64,000 nt of DNA from Chromobacterium aquaticum (GTDB lineage Bacteria; Pseudomonadota; Gammaproteobacteria; Burkholderiales; Chromobacteriaceae): NCBI RefSeq assembly GCF_021129195.1, contig NZ_JAJOHW010000045.1, positions 62,001 through 126,000 of the forward strand. Reading direction: 5' to 3'. Every line of letters starts with the position of its first letter. The stretch's first letter is position 1. A program made the translations under genes and the position numbers. Of the stretch, positions 35,490 to 45,176 are shown in pieces. A model generated the notes under the pieces. That model had not been told where the DNA came from, ran no database searches, and was given only the letters and a program-made list of their open reading frames with translations.

Positions 35490-35515
35490 GCTCCGGTTGC
35501 CCAACCAACCGGAGC
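35490..35515 (-). terminator. Hairpin between fliC copy 1 and flaG
   Basis: GCTCCGGTTG (35490-35499) pairs with CAACCGGAGC (35506-35515), loop CCCAAC. On the minus strand no T-run follows, so it may be a stabilising or attenuating hairpin after the abundant flagellin message rather than a full terminator. Confidence 0.5.
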
Positions 35516-35545
35516 CGCCGCTGGCTCATACCATCATTCTAGAAC

Positions 35546-36394
35546 TTATTGCAGCAGGGTCAGTGCCGACTGCGGCAGCGAGTTGGCGTTCTTCAGAATC
35601 GAAGTGCCAGCCTGTTGCAGAATCTGGTTCTTGGTCAGGTTAGCAGTTTCCGCCGCGAAGTCCACATCCACGATACGGCTGTTGGCTGCAGTCAGGTTTT
35701 CCACGTAGTTCTGCAGGTTGGCCACCACCGCGTCGAAACGGTTCTGCACCGCACCGAAGGTCGAACGGATGTTCGATATCTGGGCAATATCCGCGTCCAG
35801 CGACGACAGCGCGCCCGATGCACCGTTCTGAGTCGTTACGCTCACCGTACCGGTATTGGTCAGGCTCGAGTTGTAGGTGTTCAAAATACCGCCAGAGGTC
35901 AGGTCGGTCGACGAAATCGAAACCTGGTTGGTCGTCGCGCCGGACGAGCCTACCTGGAAGGTCAGAACCGAACCACCGGACAACAGGCTGGTGCCGTTGA
36001 ACTGCGTGGTTTGCACGATACGCGAAATTTCCTGGGTCAGCTGGTCCACTTCGCTTTGCAACTGCGAACGGTTGGTGTTGCTGACCGAGCCGTTGGACGC
36101 TTGTACCGCAATTTCACGGATACGCTGCAGGTTGTTGGCGATCTGGCCCAACGCGCCTTCAGCGGTCTGTCCTACCGAGATGCCATCGTTAGCGTTCTTG
36201 ATCGCCTGGTTGTTACCACGAATCGCGGCGGTCAGCGTCTGGGAAATCGCCAGACCAGCGGCGTCATCCTTGGCGCTGTTGACGCGCAGGCCGGAAGACA
36301 AGCGCTGCAGGGAAACCTGCAATGCATTGTTGGAGTTGCTGAGGTTGCGCTGCGCGTTCAGCGACGCAATATTGGTGTTGACGGTAATAGCCAT
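35546..36394 (-). CDS. fliC: Flagellin, copy 1 (flaG-proximal)
   Basis: This 282-residue flagellin has the D0/D1 N-terminal region (MAITVNTNIASLNAQRNL, then LQRLSSGLRVNSAKDDAAGLAI, including the TLR5-recognised stretch) and the C-terminal D0 (QILQQAGTSILKNANSLPQSALTLLQ). The central variable part is very short, so there is no large D2/D3. It is almost identical to the second flagellin; most differences fall around residues 170-200. Serines and threonines in this central part (GILNTYNSSLTNTGTVSVTTQ) are candidates for glycosylation by enzymes of the adjacent island. Confidence 0.96.
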   Translation of the reverse strand: MAITVNTNIASLNAQRNLSNSNNALQVSLQRLSSGLRVNSAKDDAAGLAISQTLTAAIRGNNQAIKNANDGISVGQTAEGALGQIANNLQRIREIAVQASNGSVSNTNRSQLQSEVDQLTQEISRIVQTTQFNGTSLLSGGSVLTFQVGSSGATTNQVSISSTDLTSGGILNTYNSSLTNTGTVSVTTQNGASGALSSLDADIAQISNIRSTFGAVQNRFDAVVANLQNYVENLTAANSRIVDVDFAAETANLTKNQILQQAGTSILKNANSLPQSALTLLQ

Positions 36395-36442
36395 GGTGAT
36401 TCTCCTGATGTCCAGTTGGGCAAAGCGACTTGCTTACTCACC

Positions 36443-36469
36443 ATATCGTCAGGGGCACAATAAACTTTA
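36443..36469 (-). promoter_or_regulatory. Sigma-28 (FliA) promoter of flagellin copy 1
   Basis: On the minus strand TAAAGTTT (36462-36469) is a perfect -35, followed by 11 bases and GACGATAT (36443-36450) as the -10 (consensus GCCGATAA). It lies about 50 bases upstream of the flagellin ATG. Confidence 0.82.
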
Positions 36470-36542
36470 TAGCTGCAATGTGAATTTTACCGTAACGCCA
36501 CTTTCTCAGTATTCTCCGTTTCCGACTTGAAACCAGGCAAAA

Positions 36543-36571
36543 CAGGGCGTCCTAGCGATACAGACGCCCTG
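36543..36571 (-). terminator. Rho-independent terminator after flagellin copy 2
   Basis: Read on the minus strand, CAGGGCGTC pairs with GACGCCCTG (arms 36563-36571 and 36543-36551), followed by TTTTGCCTGG. It separates the two flagellin transcripts. Confidence 0.8.
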
Positions 36572-36587
36572 CACTTGCGCCTTCGGC

Positions 36588-37436
36588 TTATTGCAGCAGC
36601 GTCAGAGCCGACTGCGGCAGCGAGTTGGCGTTCTTCAGAATCGAAGTGCCGGCCTGCTGCAGAATCTGATTCTTGGTCAGGTTCGCTGTTTCCGCCGCGA
36701 AGTCCACGTCCACGATACGGCTGTTGGCCGCGGTCAGGTTCTCGGTGTAGTTCTGCAAGTTGGCCACTACCGCGTCGAAACGGTTCTGTACCGCACCGAA
36801 GGTCGAACGGATATTCGAGATCTGGGCAATATCCGCATCCAGCGACGACAAGGAAGCGGAAGCGCCACCCTGGGTTGTAACCGTGATGGTGCCAGTGTTG
36901 GTCAAGCCCGAATTATAGGAATTCAGGACATTGCCCGAGGTCAGGTCGACCGATGAAATCGAAACTTGGTTGGTCGCCGCGCCGGACGAGCCTACCTGGA
37001 AGGTCAGAACCGAACCACCGGACAACAGGCTGGTGCCGTTGAACTGCGTGGTTTGCACGATACGCGAGATTTCCTGGGTCAGTTGGTCCACTTCGTTCTG
37101 CAGCTGCGAACGGTTGGTGTTGCTGACCGAACCGTTGGACGCTTGTACCGCGATTTCGCGGATACGCTGCATATTGTTGGCGATCTGACCCAGCGCGCCT
37201 TCAGCGGTCTGACCTACGGAGATACCGTCGTTGGCATTCTTGATCGCCTGGTTATTACCGCGGATGGCCGAGGTCAGGGTTTGGGAAATCGCCAGACCGG
37301 CGGCATCGTCCTTGGCGCTGTTCACGCGCAGGCCGGAAGACAGGCGCTGCAGCGAAGCCTGCAGGGAGTTGCCGGATTGATTGAGGTTGCGCTGAGCATT
37401 CAACGACGCGATATTGGTGTTTACTGTAATAGCCAT
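36588..37436 (-). CDS. fliC: Flagellin, copy 2
   Basis: This second 282-residue flagellin has the same short architecture and almost the same conserved ends as copy 1, so it arose by tandem duplication. Differences concentrate in the middle (GNVLNSYNSGLTNTGTITVTTQGGASASLSSLD against the copy 1 equivalent) plus a few near the N terminus (NQSGNSLQASLQ). It has its own sigma-28 promoter and terminator, so both subunits can be expressed separately. The large glycosyltransferase gene begins its 3' end 200 bases away. Confidence 0.96.
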   Translation of the reverse strand: MAITVNTNIASLNAQRNLNQSGNSLQASLQRLSSGLRVNSAKDDAAGLAISQTLTSAIRGNNQAIKNANDGISVGQTAEGALGQIANNMQRIREIAVQASNGSVSNTNRSQLQNEVDQLTQEISRIVQTTQFNGTSLLSGGSVLTFQVGSSGAATNQVSISSVDLTSGNVLNSYNSGLTNTGTITVTTQGGASASLSSLDADIAQISNIRSTFGAVQNRFDAVVANLQNYTENLTAANSRIVDVDFAAETANLTKNQILQQAGTSILKNANSLPQSALTLLQ

Positions 37437-37502
37437 GTGAGTCCCCTAGAGATCAAGACTGCGTCAACCGGAGCACCCGACTTTTTCCGCAGCACGCTTA
37501 CT

Positions 37503-37529
37503 TGATCGTCCAAAGGTTAATAAACTTGA
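37503..37529 (-). promoter_or_regulatory. Sigma-28 (FliA) promoter of flagellin copy 2
   Basis: On the minus strand TCAAGTTT (37522-37529) is the -35 (7 of 8), then an 11-base spacer, then GACGATCA (37503-37510) as the -10 (6 of 8). It is about 70 bases upstream of the ATG and arranged as in copy 1. Confidence 0.75.
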
Positions 37530-37574
37530 CCAAAATGGTATTTTTACCAATCAATCCATTGTCAAACGAGATCC

Positions 37575-37611
37575 AAAGAAAACCGCCCCGGACGTCTGAA
37601 CTCCGGGGCGG
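37575..37611 (-). terminator. Rho-independent terminator after the giant glycosyltransferase gene
   Basis: On the minus strand CCGCCCCGGA (37602-37611) pairs with TCCGGGGCGG (37583-37592), with a 9-base loop, followed by TTTTCTTTGG. It closes the transcript before the flagellin promoter. Confidence 0.85.
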
Positions 37612-37632
37612 CGGATCATTCCGGCATCAAGC

Positions 37633-40600
37633 TCAAGCACGCAGAATCTTGAACCAGTCCTCATGATGGTCTTCAAGCCAGTAATCGCGCTCCACCCAGG
37701 CGCGCAGCAAGTCGCCCTCCCGCTCGGCCTGATCCAAGTCATGAACCCTGCTGCGGATGGCATCGACCCATGCAGCGATCTCGTTTGGTACCCGGCAAAC
37801 CGGAGCCGCGTTGGTCTGGTACGGATAAATATCGGTACACACCACCGGCCATCCCATCGCTCCATACTCCAACAGTCGCAGATTGCTCTTGGCCTCATTA
37901 AACGCGTTCATTTCCAGCGGCGCGACGGCCAAGTCCAGATTCAGGGTGGCGACCTTTTCCGGATATTCGCTGAACGGTACCCCCTGGTGCACTTCGGCGA
38001 CATAAGGACGGAACTGGGGCAGGCACATGCCCATGAACACCCAGTCAACTTCATGATGAGTCTGCTTGATCACCTCGAACAAGAGTTCTAGGTCGCCACG
38101 GTGTTGCGACGCGCCTACCCAGCCAACCCTGGGTTTGCTGCCGACACGGCGCTCAGCGCGCAATTCCCCCCAAACGCTGCGCCGCAGCCGGTTGGGAATC
38201 ACCGCGATATCGCCCACCATCTCCCGGGTGAACTCGCGCAGCGGCTCAGTGGACACGATCAAGGCATCGGACATTTTCAGCGCTTTGCGCAAACGCTGCT
38301 TGGCATCCGGATAATGGCGCCGCCAGTGATCATATAGATCGCTCTTCAGTGGCGTGCCTCCCACCAAGTCATCAATGCCCAGAATCGTCCTCATTTCGGG
38401 AAAGTAGGAGCGGTAATGCCCCAAGGCATCCAGCACACCGTCATTCACCGCCGTATGCAGCAGGAGCACGTTCGGGGCCATGCGCGCCATTTCCACCAAC
38501 GAGGGCAAGCCATGTGCCGGTTGCAAAATCTCCCCGTCCAGCAGGCCGTGCTCTTGCAACACGGACAAAGGTTGGCTCAAACGGTATTCGCCGCTACCGC
38601 CAGGCACCGGCACACCCAGCACCCGCTGCCGGCCATTCAAAGCCGGGTCCCATGACACATGCCGTTCGACTTCCAGCTCCATCCTGCGCTTGCGCAAAGA
38701 CAGGTGCCGGTTGAACCCCGGATCCCGTTTCAATACCGGCAACCAGGCTTGCAGGAAGTTCTCCATTTCACCGCGCTCGCGCACCGCGGCCTGCAGCGCG
38801 ACACGCGGGTCGGACGTGGTGCGGCCTATGCTCTTGGCGTGATGGTGGTACATCACGGCAAACGGGTTGTAGACATTGCGCCAGCCTGCGGCCTGTACCT
38901 TCAGACACAAGTCGACATCATTGAAGCAAACCTGGAATTTATCCTCGTCCATGCCGCCCACATCCAGATAAGTGGACTTGGCCACCATCAGGCAGGCGCC
39001 GGTCACGGCAGAATAGTTCTGCATGGTCACCGCGCGGTTCATATAACCTGGCAAATTCATGTCCTGAGGCTCGAACACGTGATCCGCCACCGAGTGCATG
39101 CCGCCAGGCAGGCCCAGCACGATGCCGGCATGCTGGATTTGTCCCACCTCGGGGTACAGCAGACGCGCGCCAACCACGCCAACCCCCGGCTGCTGGGCCG
39201 TCGCCAATAACCGTCCCAGCCAACTCTCCAAGGCCAGCTCGGTATCGTTGTTCAGGAACAAGAGGTAATCGCCACGTGCACTGGCTGCGCCGAGATTGCA
39301 CTGGGCGGAGAAGTTGAATGGCTGGTCATAAGCGACAAGTTGAATCCGTCCAGGATAATCCGCCTGCAGCACTTGGTAGTACTCCAGGGTTTCCGGCTGC
39401 TCCGAGCGGTTGTCCACGATGATCAGCTCAAAATTCTGGTAGCTGGTGCGTTGCAATAAGCTGTCTATGCACGGTTCCAGATATTCAAGCTTGTCGCGTG
39501 TCGGGATGATGATGGACACCAGCGGGCTGCCTTGCACCTGGTACTCGAAATGGAAGGTGCCGTCGACCAGGCCGGAACCAACCTCCGCCGCCTCTTGGCC
39601 ACGCTTGGCGTGCTCTTCCAATGCCACCTGGCACGACGCCTGCCACAACGGCTGCTGGCTGGGATGCCGCCACGGCAGCGACAGCAGCATATCGTCGACA
39701 TGCCCCACCACCTCCGCGCCTTTCAATTCGAACAAGCGCAGCGCGGCATCGAAATTGTAGGCACCGGGATAGGGTTGAAAACCGCCCACTACCGATAGCG
39801 CATTGGTGGAGAAGGCGATCGCATCCCCGATATAATCCATGGAACGCAGATATTCCGGCGAGAAGTCCGGCCGGAATGCTGGCAGGAAACGTTCCCCCAT
39901 CGGCGAGACGACATCGCTGTCGCAATACACAGCCGCCCAGTTCGGATGTTGGTGGATGGCCTCGCCAAAACGAAGCAGCGTCTGCGGCTGTAGGCGGAAA
40001 CCGGCCGGCAGCAACCAGGTCCAGTCGGACACGACCTCGGAAACCACTCCATTGATCGCGCCCGCCACGGCCTCGAAGTCGCTCATATCTTCCAACTGCA
40101 CCCAGCCGAGTTGGTCGCTGCTGGCAAACACCGGGTCCGGCACGGCGCTGTCGGACACGACAATCAGCCTCCAGTTCGGGTACAACTGCTGCTCCAGAGC
40201 CGCCAGGCTCTCCGCCAGCCGCGTCAGACTCGTCTGCGGCGCCAACACGATCAGATTGAACCAGGGCTGGCTCTGCCACGCCGTGCACATCGACTCCGCC
40301 AATTGCTCGGCATGGACTTCCCGCAGATTGTGGTTGCCCAGCCAGCGTCGATAATCACGCAGCGCATACTGCTCCGGCTCGGAGAAGTTATAGGTGGCAA
40401 CCTTGCCCATCTCCCCGATGCCATTGGGCCGCAAGCTTCTGGGCAGCAACTGGCACCACTGATCGAACAGCAAGGGCACCGCGTCTTCCAGCACCCGGTG
40501 CTCTTTGACATAGTGCTGGGACAAGGCGACTCGCCGCGCCCGCAGATCGGCGTCTTCCACCAGCGCCGCCAGCGCATCGAACCACGCCTGCTCGGTATTT

Positions 40601-43600
40601 TCCACCACGCTGGCCATGCCGCTGTCCCTGAGCCAGGCATAGGCGGGAACATCGGAGAGAATCGCCGCCGCCCCGACCACCGAGTACTCCAGCCACTTCA
40701 AATCGGACTTGCTGTCGTTGAAAGCGCCGTGAGCCAATGGCGCAATGCCGATATCCAGCCGCAAATCGGCCAACTCATTCAGGAACCTGCTGTAATTGAC
40801 AAAGGTGGTCACTTGGCGGACGTCCTTCATCCCCACCATGGACTTGGGAACCTCGCCCCAAAAGACAAACCTCACCTGCCCAGCATACTCGCGATAGATG
40901 CGCATCAAGGCCGGTTCTATCGCCGCCATCTCTTTGCCGCGAGAGGTCGTGCCGGCAAAACCGATGGTAACCTTGTCATTGCGCGGCTTGGGCGTGACGA
41001 AGCGGTCCCGTGCCAGCGTATTGGGGAAAACAAATACCTTGTCGTTGAAAGGCCGCACCTTCTCCGCCAACGGCTCGGTGGTTACCGTCACCAGTGAGCA
41101 GCTAGGCAGCAACCACTTGATCAGTTCGAAGGACGACTCGCATTCCTTGTACATCAAATGCGACTCGGGCATCTCCGGCAGCCAGTCGTCCACCTCGTAA
41201 ACAATGGGCTTGCCGGACTCTACCAGCTTCTCAAGTAGAGCCTTGCTCTCCGGCCTGGGGAACAAGCGCTGCACTAGGAACAAGTCCATTTCCTTGACGA
41301 AATCATCGTCACTGTCGAATGGGAACACCCCCTCATACATATAGGCGGCGGAGTGTTTGTAGTAATAGTGCTCAAACTCCTTGCCCACCAACTGCAAGGC
41401 ATCGCCCAGGCGCAAGCGATAACACGCCTCGTCCAAGGCATCCCGGGTCAACACGCCAACCCTGGGCTTGCGACGCGGCGCTTCCGACGGCGGCGCGAGC
41501 GAGACCGTCCCCTCTTCGAGCTGCGGCCGGCTCTCGTTCTGCAGCCGGTTCGCCTTGCCCCAGGAAAACGGCAGCGGGATGTTTTGCAACAAGCGGCTGC
41601 GCCACTGCTGGCGCGGCACCGACTGCAGCATGCCAAGCGCCGCGGTCAATACAGACTCCACCGTCAGCATATCCATGCAGTAAGCGTGTCCTCTCCGACA
41701 CAGCGGAGCCGCCTCCGCCGGCAACTGAGCCAGGCATCCCTTGCATTCGATATCGGCAATCAAACCGAGCGACGCGCCGCGCAGCGGCAAGCGCTGCGCC
41801 GGTTCGGCCATGCCGAATAGGCCCAGCACCGGCGTTCCAACCGCATGGGCGATGTGAATCAGGCCGGAATCCGGTGCAATCAGCACATCGGCAACCGAAA
41901 TCGCCGCAGCGGTTTCAGCCAAGCGCAGCTCATTGACCAAGGACACTACACCCGACCTGGCCACCTCGGGCAGGTTTTCCAACGAGAAATCCTTGCCACT
42001 GCCCAAGAGCACCAGACCGATGTTGTGGGCGGACAGCGCCGGCAACAGCTCCGCCCAGTATGCCGCCGGCCAGATGCGATCTGGCGAGCTTGCCGCCATA
42101 TGAATGGCGACCAGGTGTTCAGGCTTTTTCGCAGCCAACCAGCCTGAAGCCACGATCTTGTTGGCCAAGGGCCGGTAATCCTGCATCAGCCGCGGCAATG
42201 AGGGCGCACTCGGCGCAACGCCGCTACGTCGCGCATAAGCCTCAATGATATGCAGGTCCCGAGCCTGCTCATAAGCGCCATCCAGATCAATAAAAATATC
42301 GTCCGGCCGCTGCTGCAACGACATGCAACCGACGATGTCGGCTTCCTCTATCGCTTGAAAGGCCTCAACCACCTGGGTTCTGACCAACAGTTGCCGGTCC
42401 GGGTATTTCCGGCGCAAGGCGGGCAAGACCGAACTGGCCAATAGCGCATCGCCCATGGCAAAACGTCTTTGCACCAGCACACGCTTGGCCAGCGCTCGCG
42501 GCCTGGCTTGTTCCAAGACCAGCAGGAAGCCTTCGTCCTCGCCGGGCTCTGCGCAGTTTTGATGCAGCAGCCCCGACTGGAAACTTTCCGGCGACACCAG
42601 TGACAAGCGCAAACGGTGCAGGGCCACCTTTTCGAAGACCCGTGAACACAGGTGGCGCACTCTGGACTCGGTCCAGTTGGTCCAATGAGTCGGGTTCAAA
42701 TGGCTGCCAGCCCAACGCTCGGTGGGCAGGCTCAGCAACAAGCGGCCGCCTGGAGCAATGCGCTCGGACAACTCCCACAGGAACAGCTCCGGATCATCGG
42801 TATGCTCTATCGTCTCAAACGAGATGACCGTATCGTAAGCGGCCTCCGGCAAGGTATTCAGCAGACGCGCTTCGAATCGGCAATTTTCGGCGTCGCGGGG
42901 AATGAAGCGCTGGGAAAAACGGATCGCATCGGCATTGAGGTCGATGCCGGTGTAATCGAGCATGCTGCCAGCGTCGGCAAGGATATGCCAGCCGTAGCCT
43001 GCCCCGGACGCACAGTCCAACACGCGTCCCAGTCGTCCAAATTCTGTGGCCCGACGATAGCGCAGGGCATGCTGCACCAGGGTTGCGTAACCCTCCAGTC
43101 CGGGCAGGAAGCGGCCGGCGCCGCTCTGCTCTATCTCTTGCGCCAAGGCGGCATCCCGGATCTGGGCCTGGTTGGGCTGAATGCCTTTTGCCCCATCTTG
43201 CAACAGGTCGACCAGCCGGTCCAAAGCTTCCTCCGACCAAGCGGCAAGTAGGGATGGCAACACCCAGCGTCCGTCACCGTCGCGATACAAAGCCATCAAT
43301 TGCATGAACTGCCCGTTGGAGTCCTGCAAGGTAGCGTCAAAGCACTCCACGCCCAGCAAGCGGTCCAAACGAACCCACTCATGGCGGATGGTCGCCAGCG
43401 TCATCGCGCCGGCTTGCGCGGCAAATGACTCCGCATAGGCGATGCTGGCAACCTGAATCTGATCGATCTGCGCTTCCGCCATCACCCGCCAGCGCGCGCT
43501 CTCCAGTAACGGGCTGCGCAGCACCGGCGCCTGCGGATACTGCTTGCGAAACACGCCGGACAACTGCCCGATCAGGCTATTGGCTTCCCCGCGATCCGTC

Positions 43601-44376
43601 AGCAGCCATGGGCGGTTGGCAGGCAACAGCGCTTGCAAAGCCAGTCGCACCAATAACTCATCGGCATAAACATCGCACAGTAATTCAAGCCAGGCCACCA
43701 GTTCCCGCTGCAAGTGCAAGACCCGCTCTTCTTCCCCCTTCACCAATATATCCGCATGCGCGGCGGCGGCCTCGGGCACATGCTTCAACGCCACCGTTTC
43801 TCCGGCGGCGAAAGCCTGTCGCAAGCGGCGATGCAGCCATTGGTGAGGCGATATGCGACGCTCACCGGCAGCCAGTTGCAGCAGCCAATCCTTGCGCAGC
43901 CAGCCATCGGCCTGCTGCGCAAGCAAGCAGCCGGGGTCCCCGCATTGCTGCAGGTACGCGGCAAACGCTTCGCTACCACTGATCAGGAAACAGCCGTAAT
44001 CTTCTTCTTTTAGTCTCGAACGCTCACGCCGCAGAGGCACGCCGCCAGGCAAACAAGCCCAGCTATCGCTTACCAGCCAATGCCCATCATCATCGGCCGC
44101 AGCCGCCATGCTGAGAGGCAGACTGGCGCCGCAGGCAAAACCAAGCCATTTCCCACCCGCAGCGGCAAGATCATGCGCGTTCAGCAGGGGCAAGCCGTTC
44201 ACAAATGGCACCAAGCACACTTTGGAGCGAGCCTGCAGCGTTGACAACGAAGGCGACATCAGCTGCGAATTGATCACCAGTACCAGTTCAAATTGGCTGG
44301 GATCATGCGTCGCCAGATAGGCCTGTGCCTGCTCCAACTCCGTTTGAGTTTCAACAGCGAGAAAAAGTGAATTCAT
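37633..44376 (-). CDS. Giant multidomain glycosyltransferase (MT-GT9-GT4-GT2-GT2-GT4)
   Basis: This 2,247-residue protein has no signal peptide or clear membrane helix. Order as I read it: an unassigned N-terminal part (1-440); a class I SAM methyltransferase (about 440-620, VLDCASGAGYG, YDTVISFETIEHTDDP); a GT9 heptosyltransferase-like domain (about 625-912, APDSGLIHIAHAVGTPVLGLFG); a GT4-like domain (about 965-1310); a degenerate GT2-like domain (about 1370-1590); a full GT2 domain (about 1615-1850, VSIIIPTRDKLEYL, FLNNDTELAL, CFNDVDLCLK); and a second GT4-like domain (about 1910-2245). The two GT4 parts share AFNDSKSDLKWLEY and AFNEAKSNLRLLEY, evidence of internal duplication. ATG 44376 is chosen with AGGAA upstream; the frame opens 18 codons earlier. 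Its place beside the flagellins suggests flagellin or surface glycan assembly. Confidence 0.85.
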   Translation of the reverse strand: MNSLFLAVETQTELEQAQAYLATHDPSQFELVLVINSQLMSPSLSTLQARSKVCLVPFVNGLPLLNAHDLAAAGGKWLGFACGASLPLSMAAAADDDGHWLVSDSWACLPGGVPLRRERSRLKEEDYGCFLISGSEAFAAYLQQCGDPGCLLAQQADGWLRKDWLLQLAAGERRISPHQWLHRRLRQAFAAGETVALKHVPEAAAAHADILVKGEEERVLHLQRELVAWLELLCDVYADELLVRLALQALLPANRPWLLTDRGEANSLIGQLSGVFRKQYPQAPVLRSPLLESARWRVMAEAQIDQIQVASIAYAESFAAQAGAMTLATIRHEWVRLDRLLGVECFDATLQDSNGQFMQLMALYRDGDGRWVLPSLLAAWSEEALDRLVDLLQDGAKGIQPNQAQIRDAALAQEIEQSGAGRFLPGLEGYATLVQHALRYRRATEFGRLGRVLDCASGAGYGWHILADAGSMLDYTGIDLNADAIRFSQRFIPRDAENCRFEARLLNTLPEAAYDTVISFETIEHTDDPELFLWELSERIAPGGRLLLSLPTERWAGSHLNPTHWTNWTESRVRHLCSRVFEKVALHRLRLSLVSPESFQSGLLHQNCAEPGEDEGFLLVLEQARPRALAKRVLVQRRFAMGDALLASSVLPALRRKYPDRQLLVRTQVVEAFQAIEEADIVGCMSLQQRPDDIFIDLDGAYEQARDLHIIEAYARRSGVAPSAPSLPRLMQDYRPLANKIVASGWLAAKKPEHLVAIHMAASSPDRIWPAAYWAELLPALSAHNIGLVLLGSGKDFSLENLPEVARSGVVSLVNELRLAETAAAISVADVLIAPDSGLIHIAHAVGTPVLGLFGMAEPAQRLPLRGASLGLIADIECKGCLAQLPAEAAPLCRRGHAYCMDMLTVESVLTAALGMLQSVPRQQWRSRLLQNIPLPFSWGKANRLQNESRPQLEEGTVSLAPPSEAPRRKPRVGVLTRDALDEACYRLRLGDALQLVGKEFEHYYYKHSAAYMYEGVFPFDSDDDFVKEMDLFLVQRLFPRPESKALLEKLVESGKPIVYEVDDWLPEMPESHLMYKECESSFELIKWLLPSCSLVTVTTEPLAEKVRPFNDKVFVFPNTLARDRFVTPKPRNDKVTIGFAGTTSRGKEMAAIEPALMRIYREYAGQVRFVFWGEVPKSMVGMKDVRQVTTFVNYSRFLNELADLRLDIGIAPLAHGAFNDSKSDLKWLEYSVVGAAAILSDVPAYAWLRDSGMASVVENTEQAWFDALAALVEDADLRARRVALSQHYVKEHRVLEDAVPLLFDQWCQLLPRSLRPNGIGEMGKVATYNFSEPEQYALRDYRRWLGNHNLREVHAEQLAESMCTAWQSQPWFNLIVLAPQTSLTRLAESLAALEQQLYPNWRLIVVSDSAVPDPVFASSDQLGWVQLEDMSDFEAVAGAINGVVSEVVSDWTWLLPAGFRLQPQTLLRFGEAIHQHPNWAAVYCDSDVVSPMGERFLPAFRPDFSPEYLRSMDYIGDAIAFSTNALSVVGGFQPYPGAYNFDAALRLFELKGAEVVGHVDDMLLSLPWRHPSQQPLWQASCQVALEEHAKRGQEAAEVGSGLVDGTFHFEYQVQGSPLVSIIIPTRDKLEYLEPCIDSLLQRTSYQNFELIIVDNRSEQPETLEYYQVLQADYPGRIQLVAYDQPFNFSAQCNLGAASARGDYLLFLNNDTELALESWLGRLLATAQQPGVGVVGARLLYPEVGQIQHAGIVLGLPGGMHSVADHVFEPQDMNLPGYMNRAVTMQNYSAVTGACLMVAKSTYLDVGGMDEDKFQVCFNDVDLCLKVQAAGWRNVYNPFAVMYHHHAKSIGRTTSDPRVALQAAVRERGEMENFLQAWLPVLKRDPGFNRHLSLRKRRMELEVERHVSWDPALNGRQRVLGVPVPGGSGEYRLSQPLSVLQEHGLLDGEILQPAHGLPSLVEMARMAPNVLLLHTAVNDGVLDALGHYRSYFPEMRTILGIDDLVGGTPLKSDLYDHWRRHYPDAKQRLRKALKMSDALIVSTEPLREFTREMVGDIAVIPNRLRRSVWGELRAERRVGSKPRVGWVGASQHRGDLELLFEVIKQTHHEVDWVFMGMCLPQFRPYVAEVHQGVPFSEYPEKVATLNLDLAVAPLEMNAFNEAKSNLRLLEYGAMGWPVVCTDIYPYQTNAAPVCRVPNEIAAWVDAIRSRVHDLDQAEREGDLLRAWVERDYWLEDHHEDWFKILRA

Positions 44377-45176
44377 CTTATTGGTTTCCTGAATGGCGAC
44401 AGCACGGCCCGCCAGGCCAAAGAACGGCAATGTGGAATTTGGATCGCCCTATATTACTGAGAAACGCCGTGGACAACAGCCCAAATCATGCCGGCACGGC
44501 AAGGCTTCAAAAGACGCAATAACAAACCTGCATTCTGCATCGACATAGATAACGTCTATTGTGGACACAAAAAAACCACCTCTCAAAGAATAGCCTTCAA
44601 AAGCCAACAATATACAGGACAGGCGGCCCCAACCCCATACTGCCTTCATGCCAGGAAGCAGGATGAATGCTCCACAGTCCAGGCTTTTTCACCCCCTTCG
44701 GCGCGGCAATCGCTCTGGCCCGCGCGTGCGTTCACGCCCAAACCGAAACGGACTCGGTACGATTACCACGCGCCGGAAAATCAGGCGAATATCCCAATCT
44801 GGTATGGATGGGCCTATAATCCCGAGGGTCTAGGCCGGGCCAAGTCTACCATCCCGAGTCTTCGCAGCATGCGCGCTGCCTGATCCCATCGCTGGCCAAA
44901 CGCCGATTTAGGTCGATCCGAGGAGGAATGGAAAATCGTGTGCCACGCACCTTCCCCGCTGGAGCCCTTCCGTGTTTCAAGCCCCGGGACTTCCTGCCCC
45001 TTCCTTCGTCTTGATAGGATGGGCGCGTATCCGATGGAGCTGGCCGCAATCGCATCACTGTCGATTTCAGCCCCAAGCCGACATGACCCGACAAAGATTT
45101 ACCGCCGCCTATTTCCGCGGTCCTTGGCTAAAATTCAGGCAACAGCAACGACTTTCAACTTTCACAAGGCAAAATA
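44377..45176. other. Divergent intergenic region without a recognised gene
   Basis: About 800 bases separate the giant glycosyltransferase gene (minus) and the GT2 gene (plus). Local GC falls in parts (44500-44620) compared with the flanks. Open frames here (for example 44488-44883 plus) have no family features and irregular composition. I see no sigma-28 site, terminator or RNA gene. It should hold the divergent promoters, and the length leaves room for a degraded gene or a regulatory RNA. Confidence 0.45.
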
